From: Umezawaea endophytica
Lineage (GTDB): Bacteria > Actinomycetota > Actinomycetes > Mycobacteriales > Pseudonocardiaceae
Assembly (NCBI RefSeq): GCF_025061645.1
Contig: NZ_JANYMP010000013.1
Location: forward strand, 1-64,000
Direction of reading: 5' to 3'
Length of the DNA stretch: 64,000 nucleotides
Shown: in pieces, positions 1 to 9,095 of the stretch
How positions within the stretch are numbered: position 1 is the first letter of the stretch
How the letters are laid out: every line of letters begins with the position of its first letter
Position numbers and translations under genes: made by a program
The notes under the pieces: generated by a model
The model's input: the letters and a program-made list of their open reading frames with translations, nothing else
Told to the model about the DNA's origin: nothing
The model's database searches: none

Positions 1-53
1 GGCCACGGTTGCGTAGGCGGCGTTGCGTTGGGTGGGTGGTTGGCTGCTGGCTG

Positions 54-635
54 TTATTGGAGTACGCCGTGTAGTACCTGGTCCACCAGTGTTTTGATGA
101 CGCGTTCGTTGTGTTCTGTGTTGCCTGGTGAGACTGTGCGGGAGGCTGCTTCCACCATTCCGTGTACCAGCATGGCGCGTAGTTCTGGTTGGGGTACGTT
201 CGCCTCGCGCAGTACGCCTGCCAGGGGGGCTAGTAGGCGTTCGTGTTCGTTGCGGATTTGGGTGCGACTGCTTTCCGGCAGGGCGTGTGCGGAGAGGGCT
301 ACTACTGCGCTGTGGCTGCCGTCGGTGATGATTTCCAGTTCGGCACGGAGGTAGGCCTCGATTTGTGCTGGTGTGCCGTTGGCTGTTGCCACGGCTTTTT
401 CCAGGTGTTTTGCCCATTCTGGTAGTTCGTCCGTGACGATCGCGGCTACCAGTTCTTCTCGTGAGCGGAAGTACTCGTAGAGGCTGGGGCGGGAGAGGCC
501 TACTCGTCTGGCCAGCGCTGCCAGTGTCAGTGCGTCCGGGCCGCCTTCCGCCACCAGGTCGCGGCCTGCGTCCAGCAGGGCGCGCAAGCGGTTGGCTCGG
601 TGTTCCGCGACGGTGTCCGCACTGATCCGTGGCAC
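54..635 (-). CDS. TetR/AcrR family transcriptional regulator
   Basis: A 193-residue protein with a typical TetR layout. An N-terminal helix-turn-helix spans about residues 34-66 (TLAALARRVGLSRPSLYEYF followed by a REELVAAI recognition tail), and an all-helical ligand-binding C-terminal half follows. The start is GTG (CAC at 633-635 on the + strand). The gene is divergent from the small monooxygenase gene at 719, with about 80 bp of shared promoter DNA, so local control of that gene is likely but inferred. Its third codon positions are less G+C-biased than in most of the window. The ligand is unknown. Confidence 0.9.
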   Translation of the reverse strand: MPRISADTVAEHRANRLRALLDAGRDLVAEGGPDALTLAALARRVGLSRPSLYEYFRSREELVAAIVTDELPEWAKHLEKAVATANGTPAQIEAYLRAELEIITDGSHSAVVALSAHALPESSRTQIRNEHERLLAPLAGVLREANVPQPELRAMLVHGMVEAASRTVSPGNTEHNERVIKTLVDQVLHGVLQ

Positions 636-718
636 TGGGCAATGGTAGACCCCTCTTGTGTTCCCTACGCCCTGTTGGGATAGTTGCCTACGTTGCGTCG
701 GGAACTTGGAGGTGCGGG

Positions 719-1036
719 ATGTTCATCGCCACCAACCGCTTGTTCGTGCCCGCTGAGCGGGCCGCGGAGTTCGAGGAGAAGTTCCGGGCGAACATGCGGG
801 CGTACCTGCCTGGGGTGCCGGGGTTGCGGCGGAGCACGTTGTTGCGGCCGACGTCGCCTGAGCAGCCGTACGTGTCGCTCAACGAGTTCGACACCGAGGC
901 TGATTTTCGGGCCTGGGTGGCGTCGGACTCGTTCCGTGAGGCTCACGCGCGCAACAAGGGCATCGCTCGGCACGTGACGGGCAACGCGGTGGAGACGTTC
1001 GAGCACTCGGAAGACCTGGTGCTGGAGGCCTCCTAG
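719..1036 (+). CDS. Antibiotic biosynthesis monooxygenase (ABM) domain protein
   Basis: A 105-residue single-domain protein of the dimeric ferredoxin-like ABM fold, the family that includes small cofactor-free quinone-forming monooxygenases and IsdG/HmoA heme-degrading enzymes. The start reads MFIATNRLFVPAE, then FEEKFRAN, GVPGLRRSTLLRP and a YVSLNEFDTEADFRAWV core, which resembles the HmoA-like branch. The ATG at 719 was chosen because GGAGG lies at 708-712, six bases upstream; an earlier in-frame start at 629 would run through the promoter region. It is divergent from the TetR gene and its TAG stop shares a CTAG with the convergent DUF305 gene. Substrate not determinable. Confidence 0.85.
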   Translation: MFIATNRLFVPAERAAEFEEKFRANMRAYLPGVPGLRRSTLLRPTSPEQPYVSLNEFDTEADFRAWVASDSFREAHARNKGIARHVTGNAVETFEHSEDLVLEAS

Positions 1037-1662
1037 GGGAGGACCAGGTCCTGCATCCGCTTGATCTCGTCCGTCTGCGTGGCGATGACGTCGGAGGCCA
1101 TCTCCTCGACCCGGACGTCCACGCCGTCCGACAGCACTTCCTCGGCCATCTTCAGCGCGCCCTTGTGGTGGGTGATCATCAGGCGCACGAACAGCTTGTC
1201 GAACTCGCCGCCGGTCGCGGCCGTCAGCGCGGCCATGTCGGCGGTGCTCGCCATGCCGGGCATCGTGGCGTGGTCCACGTGGGGCAGTGCCGTGGAGTGG
1301 CCGTGCTGTTCGGCGTCCACGGCGAACTGCTTCTGCCACTGCTCCATGGCGCCGATCTCGGGGCCTTGGGTGTCGTGGATGCGGGACGCGAGGCCGCGGA
1401 CGGTCTCGTTCGACGCCCGGTCCGGGGCCAGCGCGGTCATCTCCAGGGCCTGGCGGTGGTGGCCGATCATGCCGACGACGTAGGTCAGGTCGCGCTCGTT
1501 CGGAGCCGTGAAGCGGTCGGTGCCGATGTCGTCCGGGGAGATCGTCTTCGCCTGCTCACCCGGCGCACCAGGCACGATGATGGGCGCGGTGTCCTCGGAG
1601 GGCGTGGACGTGCAGCCCGCGAGCACCAGTGCGACCGCCACCAGACCGACCCTGAAACGCAT
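1033..1662 (-). CDS. DUF305 family lipoprotein
   Basis: A 209-residue exported protein. It begins MRFRVGLVAVALVLAGC, a lipoprotein signal peptide with lipobox LAGC, followed by a Thr/Ser linker. Two DUF305-like four-helix halves follow, each with the paired histidines of the family: MIGHHRQALEM and, later, MITHHKGALKMAEE. DUF305 proteins are ferritin-like exported proteins often found beside copper or redox genes; their function is not settled. The start at 1662 is supported by a purine-rich GAGGGGGAG just upstream and by the signal peptide beginning there. It shares its stop tetranucleotide with the ABM gene and is divergent from the LVIVD gene. Confidence 0.88.
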   Translation of the reverse strand: MRFRVGLVAVALVLAGCTSTPSEDTAPIIVPGAPGEQAKTISPDDIGTDRFTAPNERDLTYVVGMIGHHRQALEMTALAPDRASNETVRGLASRIHDTQGPEIGAMEQWQKQFAVDAEQHGHSTALPHVDHATMPGMASTADMAALTAATGGEFDKLFVRLMITHHKGALKMAEEVLSDGVDVRVEEMASDVIATQTDEIKRMQDLVLP

Positions 1663-1802
1663 CCGCTCCCCCTCGTCCGAGACCCACCGTACCGACCATC
1701 CCAGCCAGCGGAAACTTGGCATACCCGCCGATCGGACGTGGTCTTTAGCGGTGCAAAACGGTGATACTGACTCTCCTGCATCAGGTTAAGAAGGGGAGAC
1801 CT

Positions 1803-3293
1803 GTGTTCACAGCATCCGTATTGGCCCGACGGCGCCGGGCGCCGCTCGCGGCTCTGGGGGCGTTCGCGCTGGCGGTGTCCGCCCTCGCGTTCAGTCCGCA
1901 GGCGTTGGCCCAGCCGGACCAGGACAGCGTTGACGGCCTGTCCGAGACGCAGCTCTCGGCTCCCGCGAACCCGACCGCGGGCATTCCCGCCGTCGACGAG
2001 ATCGCGCGCAGCCGCAACGTCAAGCACGTGGCGAACCTGCCCAAGGGCACGCCGTTCGCGGCTTCGACGTACTCGGACCTCGCGTTCGAGGGGAACCACG
2101 CGTTCGTCGGCAACTACGACGGCTTCACGATCTACGACATCCGCAACCCGCAGAAGCCGAAGGTCGTCAGCGAGGTCGTCTGCCCCGGCGCGCAGAACGA
2201 CATCTCGGTCCAGGGCGACCTGCTGTTCCTGTCGACGGACTCGTCCCGTTCGGACAACTCGTGCAGCAGCGTCTCCCAGCCCGCCACGAACAAGGACTCG
2301 TGGGAGGGCATCAAGATCTTCGACATCAGCGACAAGCGCAACCCGAAGTACGTCGCCGCCGTCGAGACCGCGTGCGGTTCGCACACCCACACGCTGGTGC
2401 CGGACAAGAAGGGCCGCAACGCCTACCTGTACGTCTCCTCGTACTCCCCGAGCGCGACGTTCCCGGACTGCCAGCCCCCTCACGACAAGATCTCCATCGT
2501 GAAGGTGCCGCTGAAGGACCCGGCGAAGGCCTCCCTGCTGTCCGCCCCGGTGGTGTTCCCGGACGGTGGCAACCAGGGCCGCTCCGGCACCGTCGCGGAC
2601 GGCTACGTGACGGCCACCAGCGGCTGCCACGACATCACGGTCTACCCGTCGAAGGACCTCGCCGCGGGCGCCTGCATGGGTGACGGCGTGCTCTTCGACA
2701 TCTCCGACCGCGAGAAGCCGCGCGTGATCACCACGGTCCAGGACAACGTGAACTTCGCGTTCTGGCACTCGGCGACGTTCAACAACGAGGGCACCAAGGT
2801 CATCTTCACCGACGAACTCGGTGGCGGCGGCGCGGCGACCTGCAACGAGACCATCGGCAAGAACCGCGGCGCGGACGGCATCTACGACATCAAGGGTCGT
2901 GGCGACAACCGCAGGCTCGAGTTCAAGAGCTACTACAAGATCCCGCGCGTGCAGGCCGACACCGAGAACTGCGTGGCCCACAACGGCTCGCTGATCCCGG
3001 TGCAGGGTCGCGACATCATGGTGCAGTCCTGGTACCAGGGCGGCATCTCGATCTGGGACTTCACCGACTCCTCGAAGCCGAAGGAGATCGGCTTCTTCGA
3101 GCGCGGCCCGCTGCCGAACGGCGGGGGCGGCGGTAGCTGGTCGGCGTACTACTACAACGGGTTCATCTACTCGTCGGACATGGCGAAGGGCCTCGACGTC
3201 CTGGACATCCGGGACCCGCGCACCTTCTCCGCGAAGTTCGTCCGGGTGAACCAGCTCAACGTGCAGACCCAGGGTTCCTACCGCGAGTGGTGA
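1803..3293 (+). CDS. Secreted LVIVD-repeat beta-propeller protein
   Basis: A 496-residue exported protein. The GTG at 1803 follows AAGGGGAG at 1791-1798. The N-terminus has an arginine cluster, a hydrophobic stretch and an AQA-type signal peptidase site near residue 38. The body contains repeated units of the LVIVD family, for example AFVGNYDGFTIYDIRNPQKP, IKIFDISDKRNPKYV, VLFDISDREKPRVIT and LDVLDIRDPRTFS, which form a beta-propeller. Several paired cysteines suggest extracytoplasmic disulfides. No catalytic residue pattern was recognised; such proteins are usually annotated as cell-surface or secreted proteins of unknown role. A strong bidirectional hairpin follows. Confidence 0.88.
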   Translation: MFTASVLARRRRAPLAALGAFALAVSALAFSPQALAQPDQDSVDGLSETQLSAPANPTAGIPAVDEIARSRNVKHVANLPKGTPFAASTYSDLAFEGNHAFVGNYDGFTIYDIRNPQKPKVVSEVVCPGAQNDISVQGDLLFLSTDSSRSDNSCSSVSQPATNKDSWEGIKIFDISDKRNPKYVAAVETACGSHTHTLVPDKKGRNAYLYVSSYSPSATFPDCQPPHDKISIVKVPLKDPAKASLLSAPVVFPDGGNQGRSGTVADGYVTATSGCHDITVYPSKDLAAGACMGDGVLFDISDREKPRVITTVQDNVNFAFWHSATFNNEGTKVIFTDELGGGGAATCNETIGKNRGADGIYDIKGRGDNRRLEFKSYYKIPRVQADTENCVAHNGSLIPVQGRDIMVQSWYQGGISIWDFTDSSKPKEIGFFERGPLPNGGGGGSWSAYYYNGFIYSSDMAKGLDVLDIRDPRTFSAKFVRVNQLNVQTQGSYREW

Positions 3294-3322
3294 CCTGACA
3301 GCACGCTGATCCGCAACGCCAT

Positions 3323-3355
3323 CGGGGCCCGTGTCCACTTCGGACACGGGCCCCG
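3323..3355. terminator. Bidirectional hairpin terminator
   Basis: A perfect 14-bp stem (CGGGGCCCGTGTCC, 3323-3336) with a five-base loop and its complement at 3342-3355, between the convergent LVIVD and LtrA genes. There is no T-run, as is usual for actinomycete terminators. Confidence 0.8.
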
Positions 3356-3361
3356 AGTCGT

Positions 3362-4513
3362 TCACGCACCGGCGCGAGTCCCCCGTTCACTCGTCACCAC
3401 GACGGCCACCAGCGCTGCCACGAGCACCGCGGTGACGTGGATCGGGGCGGGGCCGAACGAGGCGGCGAGCACGAGCGCGGCGCCGATCGGGAAGGCCCAC
3501 TTCGCGGTGCCGCGCGAGGTCTCGAAGACCTGGAGGAACCACACGACGAGCAGGTACACGGCGACCGGCACGGTCGTCGTCATGGCCGCCGCGAGCGACG
3601 GCAGGTGCGTCACGTGGGTGTCGTAGTCGACCGACACCTCCAGGCCCGCGCCGACGGCCGCCGCGGAGGCGAACACGAGGTAGTGGCCGTAGCCCCAGGT
3701 CAGGGACTTGCGCAGCGAGGTCAGCAGTTCCTCGGCCGGGTGGTCGAAGTACAGCCACCACAGGCCGAACACGATCACCAGGCCCGCGAACGCCAGTGAC
3801 ACGAGCGCGGGGACGTCCGTGCCGGCGTCCAGGCCCGCGCGGATCGCGTTGCTGGCGGCCAGGATCGACTCGCCGAGCACGATGAGGGTGAACAGGCCGT
3901 AGCGCTCGACCACGTGACCGACGTGGAAGGTGGTGCCCGCCGCCCGTTCGGCGAAGGCGGGCACCAGCATCTCGCAGACGGCGAGCACGAGGAACGCGGC
4001 CAGCAGCAGGCCCTCGGGCAGGAACAGCCGTCCGACCCAGCCGACCTGGACGACCGTGATGCCGATCGCGTACCGGGTCGCGGTCGCGCGCCGTTCAGGA
4101 TCACCGTGCCGGGCCCGCAGCCACTGGCTCACCATCGCCAGGCGCATGACCAGGTACCCGATCGTGACGACCGTGAAGTCGCCGTCCTCGAACGCCCTCG
4201 GCACACCCGCGGCCAGCACGAGGACACCGGTGATCTGCACGAGCGTCGTCACCCGGTAGATGACGTCGTCCGTGTCGTAGGACGACGCGAACCAGGTGAA
4301 GTTCAGCCACGCCCACCAGATCGCGAAGAACACCGTCAGGTAGCCGACGAGGCCGTGACCGATGTGGTTCTCGGTCAGCGAGTGGTGCAGCATGGCCGCC
4401 GCCGACGCCACGGCGACCACGAAGCTGAGGTCGAAGAGCAGTTCGAGCGGGGTCGACGCGCGGTGCGTCTCGTCGGGTCGACGGGCCGCCATCGGCCGGT
4501 AGGGCACGGTCAT
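3362..4513 (-). CDS. Low temperature requirement protein A (LtrA) family membrane protein
   Basis: A 383-residue multi-spanning membrane protein. Near the N-terminus it carries the LtrA signature, STPLELLFDLSFVVAVASAA followed by MLHHSL, and a run of hydrophobic segments (about ten) continues to the C-terminus. LtrA was named from Listeria, where loss affects growth in the cold; its biochemical role is unknown. The ATG at 4513 (MTVPYRPMAARRPDE) is preferred because upstream in-frame codons run into a non-coding palindrome and the family begins close to this point. The gene stands alone between the importer operon and a bidirectional terminator. Confidence 0.85.
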   Translation of the reverse strand: MTVPYRPMAARRPDETHRASTPLELLFDLSFVVAVASAAAMLHHSLTENHIGHGLVGYLTVFFAIWWAWLNFTWFASSYDTDDVIYRVTTLVQITGVLVLAAGVPRAFEDGDFTVVTIGYLVMRLAMVSQWLRARHGDPERRATATRYAIGITVVQVGWVGRLFLPEGLLLAAFLVLAVCEMLVPAFAERAAGTTFHVGHVVERYGLFTLIVLGESILAASNAIRAGLDAGTDVPALVSLAFAGLVIVFGLWWLYFDHPAEELLTSLRKSLTWGYGHYLVFASAAAVGAGLEVSVDYDTHVTHLPSLAAAMTTTVPVAVYLLVVWFLQVFETSRGTAKWAFPIGAALVLAASFGPAPIHVTAVLVAALVAVVVTSERGTRAGA

Positions 4514-4572
4514 GGGCTGGATGATGCATGACGGGTGCCGGGACCACCACGCGAGGCCGCGCCGGGTCACCA

Positions 4573-4616
4573 TTTTTTCGAGGTGGGGCCGAAGTCTCTG
4601 CCCCACCTCGAAAAAA
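4573..4616. repeat. Perfect 16-bp inverted repeat with T-first/A-last arms
   Basis: The left arm TTTTTTCGAGGTGGGG (4573-4588) is exactly complementary to the right arm (4601-4616) across a 12-base loop. It lies between the end of the ABC ATPase gene (4677) and the start of ltrA (4513), both on the minus strand. On both strands the arm begins with T6 and ends with A6, the reverse of an intrinsic terminator, so a terminator U-tract is missing. It could be a transcript-processing stem, a dispersed palindrome or a protein site. Confidence 0.6.
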
Positions 4617-4676
4617 TCGGGGCACGAACTGCCGACTAGAGGCGGTCGGGCCGCCGTCCGAGGAGCGGCGGCTCGG

Positions 4677-5732
4677 TCAAGCCTTCACGACCATGAACCG
4701 CGACGCGGTGAAGTCCAGTGCCACGGCGGTACCGGGTGGGTAGGCCGCGGCGATGTTGGACGGTTGGTCGACGCGGATGGTCTGCTCGTCGCCGTCGAGG
4801 CGGATCACCAGGCGGGTGACCGGGCCGAGGAAGCTCTGGGTGAGCACGCTGCCCAGCAGGGCGCCGTTGGGCTCGCCCTCGTGTTCGACGATCCCGATGT
4901 CCTCGGGGCGGACGATGACCTTGACGTCGCTGCCGTCGGACAGGTCGGCCGCGGCGTCGGTCGCGAGTTTGAACGTACCCAGCCGAACGGCGCCGGACTC
5001 CGACCGGCCCAGGACCGTGTTCGTCACGCCGACGAACTGCGCGACGAACGCGGACGCGGGCTCCCGGTAGACCACCGCAGGGGTGTCGAGCTGTTCCAGC
5101 CTGCCCTGCGACATCACGCCGACCCGGTCGGAGACGGCGAGCGCTTCCTCCTGGTCGTGCGTGACGAACAGGGTCGTCATGCCCAGCTCGGTCTGGATGC
5201 GGCGGATCTCGTCGCGGAGCTGGACGCGCACCTTCGCGTCCAACGCGGACAGCGGCTCGTCCAGCAGCAGCACGCGCGGCTGGATCGCCAGCGCCCGCGC
5301 CAGTGCCACGCGCTGCTGCTGGCCACCGGACATCTGGTGCGGGAACCGACCGCCGAACTTGCCGAGGCCGACCAGTTCCAGCAGTTCCGCGACGCGCTTG
5401 GAGCGCTCGCCCGACCCGGCCTTGCGGAGCCGGAGGCCGAACTCGATGTTCTGCGCCGCCGTCATGTTCGGGAACAGGCTGTACGCCTGGAACACCATGC
5501 CCATGTCCCGGCGGTTCGCCGGAACGGACGTGATGTCCTTGCCCGCCACCACGACGTGCCCCGTGTCGGCCGTCTCGAACCCGGCCACGATGCGCAGCGC
5601 GGTCGTCTTGCCGCAGCCGCTGGGGCCGAGCAGGCTGACCAGTTCGCCCTCGGACAGGTCGAGGTCGAGCCCGTCGAGCGCGGGCAGGCCCCCGAAGGAC
5701 TTCCGGAGGCCCTTGAGCTCTAGGTAACCCAT
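4677..5732 (-). CDS. ABC importer ATPase, PotA/FbpC-like
   Basis: A 351-residue ATPase of the CUT1/PotA/FbpC type. Walker A GPSGCGKT lies at residues 36-43, followed by the Q-loop VFQAYSLFPNMT, the signature MSGGQQQR, Walker B LLLDEPLSALD and switch HDQEEAL; a C-terminal TOBE-like regulatory domain follows from about residue 240. It is the last gene of the four-gene operon SBP-permease-permease-ATPase (8588 to 4677), separated by 16 bp from the preceding permease. The pairing with two separate permeases and one binding protein is typical of iron(III), polyamine or aminoethylphosphonate importers; the substrate cannot be fixed from sequence. Confidence 0.9.
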   Translation of the reverse strand: MGYLELKGLRKSFGGLPALDGLDLDLSEGELVSLLGPSGCGKTTALRIVAGFETADTGHVVVAGKDITSVPANRRDMGMVFQAYSLFPNMTAAQNIEFGLRLRKAGSGERSKRVAELLELVGLGKFGGRFPHQMSGGQQQRVALARALAIQPRVLLLDEPLSALDAKVRVQLRDEIRRIQTELGMTTLFVTHDQEEALAVSDRVGVMSQGRLEQLDTPAVVYREPASAFVAQFVGVTNTVLGRSESGAVRLGTFKLATDAAADLSDGSDVKVIVRPEDIGIVEHEGEPNGALLGSVLTQSFLGPVTRLVIRLDGDEQTIRVDQPSNIAAAYPPGTAVALDFTASRFMVVKA

Positions 5733-5748
5733 GAAACCCGGTCTTTCT

Positions 5749-6549
5749 CTAGTCCTCGACGACGGTGGCCCGACGCCGTTGACCGACGTAGGAGAGCAGG
5801 AACAGCAGCACGAACGCGAACACCAGGCAGGCGAGGGACACCGCGATCGACAGGCCCGCGTTGCGCTTGCCGATCAGGTTGACCTGGACCTGGAGGGTCT
5901 CGAAGTTCAGCAGCGAGGCGATGGTGAACTCGCCGAGCACCAGCGCCACGGACAGCAGCGAGGCGCCGATCAGCGCGGTGCGGATGTTCGGCACCACGAT
6001 CCGCCACAGCACCGTGCCCCAGGACGCGCCGAGGCTGCGAGCGGCCTCCGCGAGCGTCTTGAGGTCGATCGACGCGAGACCCGCGTCGATCGCCCGGTAG
6101 GCGAACGGCAGCACGAGCACCGCGTACACGAAGGTGAGCGTCAACGGCGAGTCGCCGAGGAAGTAGTTCACCCACGCGTAGAGCGGCGCCATGCCGACGA
6201 CCAGCACGATCGCCGGGATCGTCAGCGGCAGCAGGCACAGGAACTCGACCACGCGGCGCAGCTTCGGCAGCCGCAGCCGGATCCACGCCATCGTCGGGAC
6301 GAGCAGGACGAGCATCAGCACGGAGCTGAGCACGGCGAGTTCGACCGACGTCAGGATGGAGTCGACCAGGTCGGGGTCCTCGAAGATGCCGGTCCACGAG
6401 TCCAGGCTGCGGGTGTTGTTGATCCCCCGCGTGGAGAACTCCCCCATCGCCACCAGCGGCAGGATGAAGTAGAACCCGAGCACCAGGAGCACCACGACCC
6501 GCAGGACGGTGCCCGCGATCTTCCTCGGGGGTTTCGCGGTCACTGCCAT
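5749..6549 (-). CDS. ABC importer permease (second subunit)
   Basis: A 266-residue inner-membrane permease with six hydrophobic segments and the BPD_transp_1 EAA-type loop near the middle (LAEAARSLGASWGTVLWRIVVP). The start MAVTAKPPRKIAGTV at 6549 overlaps the end of the upstream permease by ten bases, so translation is probably coupled. It forms the heterodimeric channel with the product of 6540-7457 and is energised by the ATPase of 4677-5732. Confidence 0.88.
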   Translation of the reverse strand: MAVTAKPPRKIAGTVLRVVVLLVLGFYFILPLVAMGEFSTRGINNTRSLDSWTGIFEDPDLVDSILTSVELAVLSSVLMLVLLVPTMAWIRLRLPKLRRVVEFLCLLPLTIPAIVLVVGMAPLYAWVNYFLGDSPLTLTFVYAVLVLPFAYRAIDAGLASIDLKTLAEAARSLGASWGTVLWRIVVPNIRTALIGASLLSVALVLGEFTIASLLNFETLQVQVNLIGKRNAGLSIAVSLACLVFAFVLLFLLSYVGQRRRATVVED

Positions 6550-7457
6550 TTGGACACCCTCCGCTGGATCAGGGCGTAGAGGCCCATCGCGACGCCCACC
6601 ACGATGACCATGCCGAGCCCGAGCGCCTTGCCGAGGTTCTCCTGGCCCAGCAGCACCTCGCCGGTCAGGAAGCCGCGGATCTGCAAGGGCACGATGGGAC
6701 TGCCCTGCGACACCAGGGCTGCGGCCGTGGCGTACGCGGAGAACGCGTTCGCGAACAGCAGCAGCAGGGCGCCGAGGAACGGGGAGAACAGGATCGGGCC
6801 GCCGACGTGGCGCCAGTAGGTCCACGTGGTGCCGCCGAGGCTCTCCGACGCCTCCCGCCACTGCGGGCGGAGGCCGTCCAGCGCGGGCAGGAACACGATG
6901 ACCATCAGCGGGATCTGGAAGAACGTGTACACGAGCGTCAGGCCGGGCAGTTCGAAGATCCAGGCGCTGCCGGAGAACAGGTTGACGCCGAAGGTGTCCT
7001 GCAGGAACTTCGTGACGAAGCCCTGGAAGCCGACGGTCGCGAGGAACGCGAACGCCAGCGGCACGCCGCCGAACTGGGCGAGCACGCCCGCCGCGGCCAC
7101 GACGACCCGCCGCAGCAGGCCGTCGGCCTTGCCGCTCGCGACGGCCCACGACAGCAGCGCGCCGAAGACCGCGCCCAGGAGGGCGGTGATCGCCGACAGC
7201 TCGATGCTGCGCCAGAACGCCTGGAGGTAGACGCCCTTCATCAGGTCGGTCAGGTTGGACAGGGTGAAGGCGCCGTTCGAGTCCTGGAACGCCCCGGCCA
7301 GCACGAGGACGGTCGGGTACACCAGGAACACGCCGACGTACGCCAGGAACGGCACGACGACGAGCCACGCCAGGACGTTGCCCCTGGTAGGCCCTCGGCC
7401 GGGGGACGCGGCTTTCGCCGTGCCTCCCCCGGCCGAGGTGGTGACGGGTGCGACCAA
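6540..7457 (-). CDS. ABC importer permease (first subunit)
   Basis: A 305-residue permease with a hydrophilic N-terminus of about 30 residues, then membrane segments beginning NVLAWLVVVPFLAYVGVFLVYP and the conserved EAA-type loop WREASESLGGTTWTYWRHV. The long periplasmic stretch after the first helix is common in MalF/PotB-like first permeases. It starts three bases after the stop of the binding-protein gene and overlaps the second permease gene. Role: substrate passage through the membrane in this importer. Confidence 0.88.
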   Translation of the reverse strand: MVAPVTTSAGGGTAKAASPGRGPTRGNVLAWLVVVPFLAYVGVFLVYPTVLVLAGAFQDSNGAFTLSNLTDLMKGVYLQAFWRSIELSAITALLGAVFGALLSWAVASGKADGLLRRVVVAAAGVLAQFGGVPLAFAFLATVGFQGFVTKFLQDTFGVNLFSGSAWIFELPGLTLVYTFFQIPLMVIVFLPALDGLRPQWREASESLGGTTWTYWRHVGGPILFSPFLGALLLLFANAFSAYATAAALVSQGSPIVPLQIRGFLTGEVLLGQENLGKALGLGMVIVVGVAMGLYALIQRRVSKWQ

Positions 7458-7460
7458 GGG

Positions 7461-8588
7461 TCAGCCCACCGCCTGCGCCCACGTGGCGGTCAGGACCTGC
7501 TTGGCCTTGTCGGCCTGCTCCTGGGTCTGGAACACCTGCTTGCCGTCGGTCTTGGGCAGCTTGGCGGCCGCGGCGGAGTCGGCCTTGCCCGACTTCGTCA
7601 TGGCCTCCAGCCGGACCGGGCGCGACAGGCCCTGGAGGTAGATGTTCTGGCCTTCGTCGGAGTACAGGAACTCCTGCCACAGCCGCGCGGCGGCCGGGTG
7701 CGGGGCGTCGACGTTGATCGCCTGGTTGTAGTAGGCGCCGATCTGCGCGCCGGTCGGGACGACGGTCTTCCAGTCGACCTTGCCCGCGAGCTTCGCGGTC
7801 TGCGCGGCGTTCGTGTAGTCCCAGTCGATGACGACGGGCGTCTGGCCGGACTCGATCGTCGCGGGCGACGGGTCGACCGGCAGGAAGTTGCCCGCGGCCT
7901 TGAGCTTCTTGAAGAACTCCACGCCGGGCGCGATGTCGTCGGCGGAGCCGCCGCTGCCCAGTGCGGCCATCACGACGCCGGAGTAGGCGGCGCCCGCCTG
8001 CGTCGGGTCGCCGTTGAGCGCGACCTTGCCCGCGTACTCGGGCTTGAGCAGGTCTTCGACCTTGGCCGGGGCGGGCACCTTGCCCGCGTCGTACCCGATC
8101 GACATGAAGCCGCCGTAGTCGCCGTAGTACAGGCCCTCGCCGTCCTTCAGCTCGGCCGGGATCTCCTCCCACGTGGCGACCTTGTACGGCGCGAACATGG
8201 TCTTGTTCGCCACGGCCACGTTCAGGCCGAGGTCGAACACGTCCGGCGCCCGGTCACCGCCCTTGAGCTGCTGGGCGGCCTTGATCTCGTCGGCGCTGGA
8301 GCCGTCCGGCTGGGCCGAGTCGATCTTGATGCCGTACTTCTCCTCGAACGTCTTCAGCATCACGCCGTAGTTCGCCCAGTCCGGGGGCAGCGCGATGACG
8401 TTCAGCGTGCCCTCCTTCTTGGCCGCCTCCACGAGCTTGTCCAGACCGCCGAAGTCGGCGGCGGACTTGGCCGTCGCCGCGGCGGTGCCGCTCGACGAGC
8501 TTTCCTTGGCGGGCGGTGCCCCGCAGGCGGCGAGCGCGATGGCCAGCGCACCGACACCGAGCAAGCGCAGAACTGGGGTGGGAGTCAA
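7461..8588 (-). CDS. ABC importer extracellular solute-binding lipoprotein
   Basis: A 375-residue lipoprotein. A TTG start at 8588 is chosen because GAGGAAGG lies about ten bases upstream and the signal peptide (LRLLGVGALAIALAAC) starts directly after it; an upstream ATG frame would add 58 residues of non-signal sequence. The mature part opens with LDKLVEAAKKEGTLNVIALPPDWANYG and ATFEEKYGIKID-like sequence, the pattern of type II binding proteins for iron, polyamine or phosphonate substrates. It is the first gene of the importer operon. The substrate is not resolvable by eye. Confidence 0.87.
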   Translation of the reverse strand: MTPTPVLRLLGVGALAIALAACGAPPAKESSSSGTAAATAKSAADFGGLDKLVEAAKKEGTLNVIALPPDWANYGVMLKTFEEKYGIKIDSAQPDGSSADEIKAAQQLKGGDRAPDVFDLGLNVAVANKTMFAPYKVATWEEIPAELKDGEGLYYGDYGGFMSIGYDAGKVPAPAKVEDLLKPEYAGKVALNGDPTQAGAAYSGVVMAALGSGGSADDIAPGVEFFKKLKAAGNFLPVDPSPATIESGQTPVVIDWDYTNAAQTAKLAGKVDWKTVVPTGAQIGAYYNQAINVDAPHPAAARLWQEFLYSDEGQNIYLQGLSRPVRLEAMTKSGKADSAAAAKLPKTDGKQVFQTQEQADKAKQVLTATWAQAVG

Positions 8589-9095
8589 CGAATCGAACCT
8601 TCCTCGTCGGGAGTGCCCGCGTGCGGTGCTCGCCCGCGAGTCCGATACCCCGAAACGTGTCAGTTGGCGCGAGGATTGGTCACATTGAGCGGCCTTGTCA
8701 AGCGCGCCGCGCGTACTGATACCAATTCGAATGACAAGGCGAATTCTTCGTGGTGGCCACATGTACCAAGGGTTAACCCGACGACGTTATGGCGGACGTC
8801 GAACTTCGCGCCGGAACCACCCCTGCGCAGGCCCGTTGTCAAGAGTCGGCACCCGAAGGCGCCCTTTAGCACCATGATCCACCGCGCGTTCGGGAGACCG
8901 CGCGGAGCCCGGCCGGCGGACTCCGAGCGCGACCAGAACGACCCAATGCCGCACCGGCGTGTCCAATTTCGCTCACCCCTCTGGCCCAGGCCGGAATTCG
9001 ATGACCATTTACCGGCGATTCCTGGACCGTTTCAGGCCCGTACGCGAAACGCGGCACCGGAAACCGCGCCCACGGCGAGGGGTGCCGCGGAGGCA
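8589..9095. other. Divergent intergenic region, no gene seen
   Basis: About 500 bp between the importer operon (leftward) and the membrane protein/desaturase operon (rightward). Open frames here have no coding bias or recognisable product. The part next to 8588 holds the ribosome-binding site GAGGAAGG of the TTG-started binding protein. Base composition is more A+T-rich around 8700-8790 and 8990-9010 than in the genes. No riboswitch consensus was recognised. Confidence 0.5.

Noticed and set aside
4573-4616. Intrinsic terminator
   Set aside because: The T- and A-runs are on the wrong sides for both strands; kept as an unexplained hairpin.
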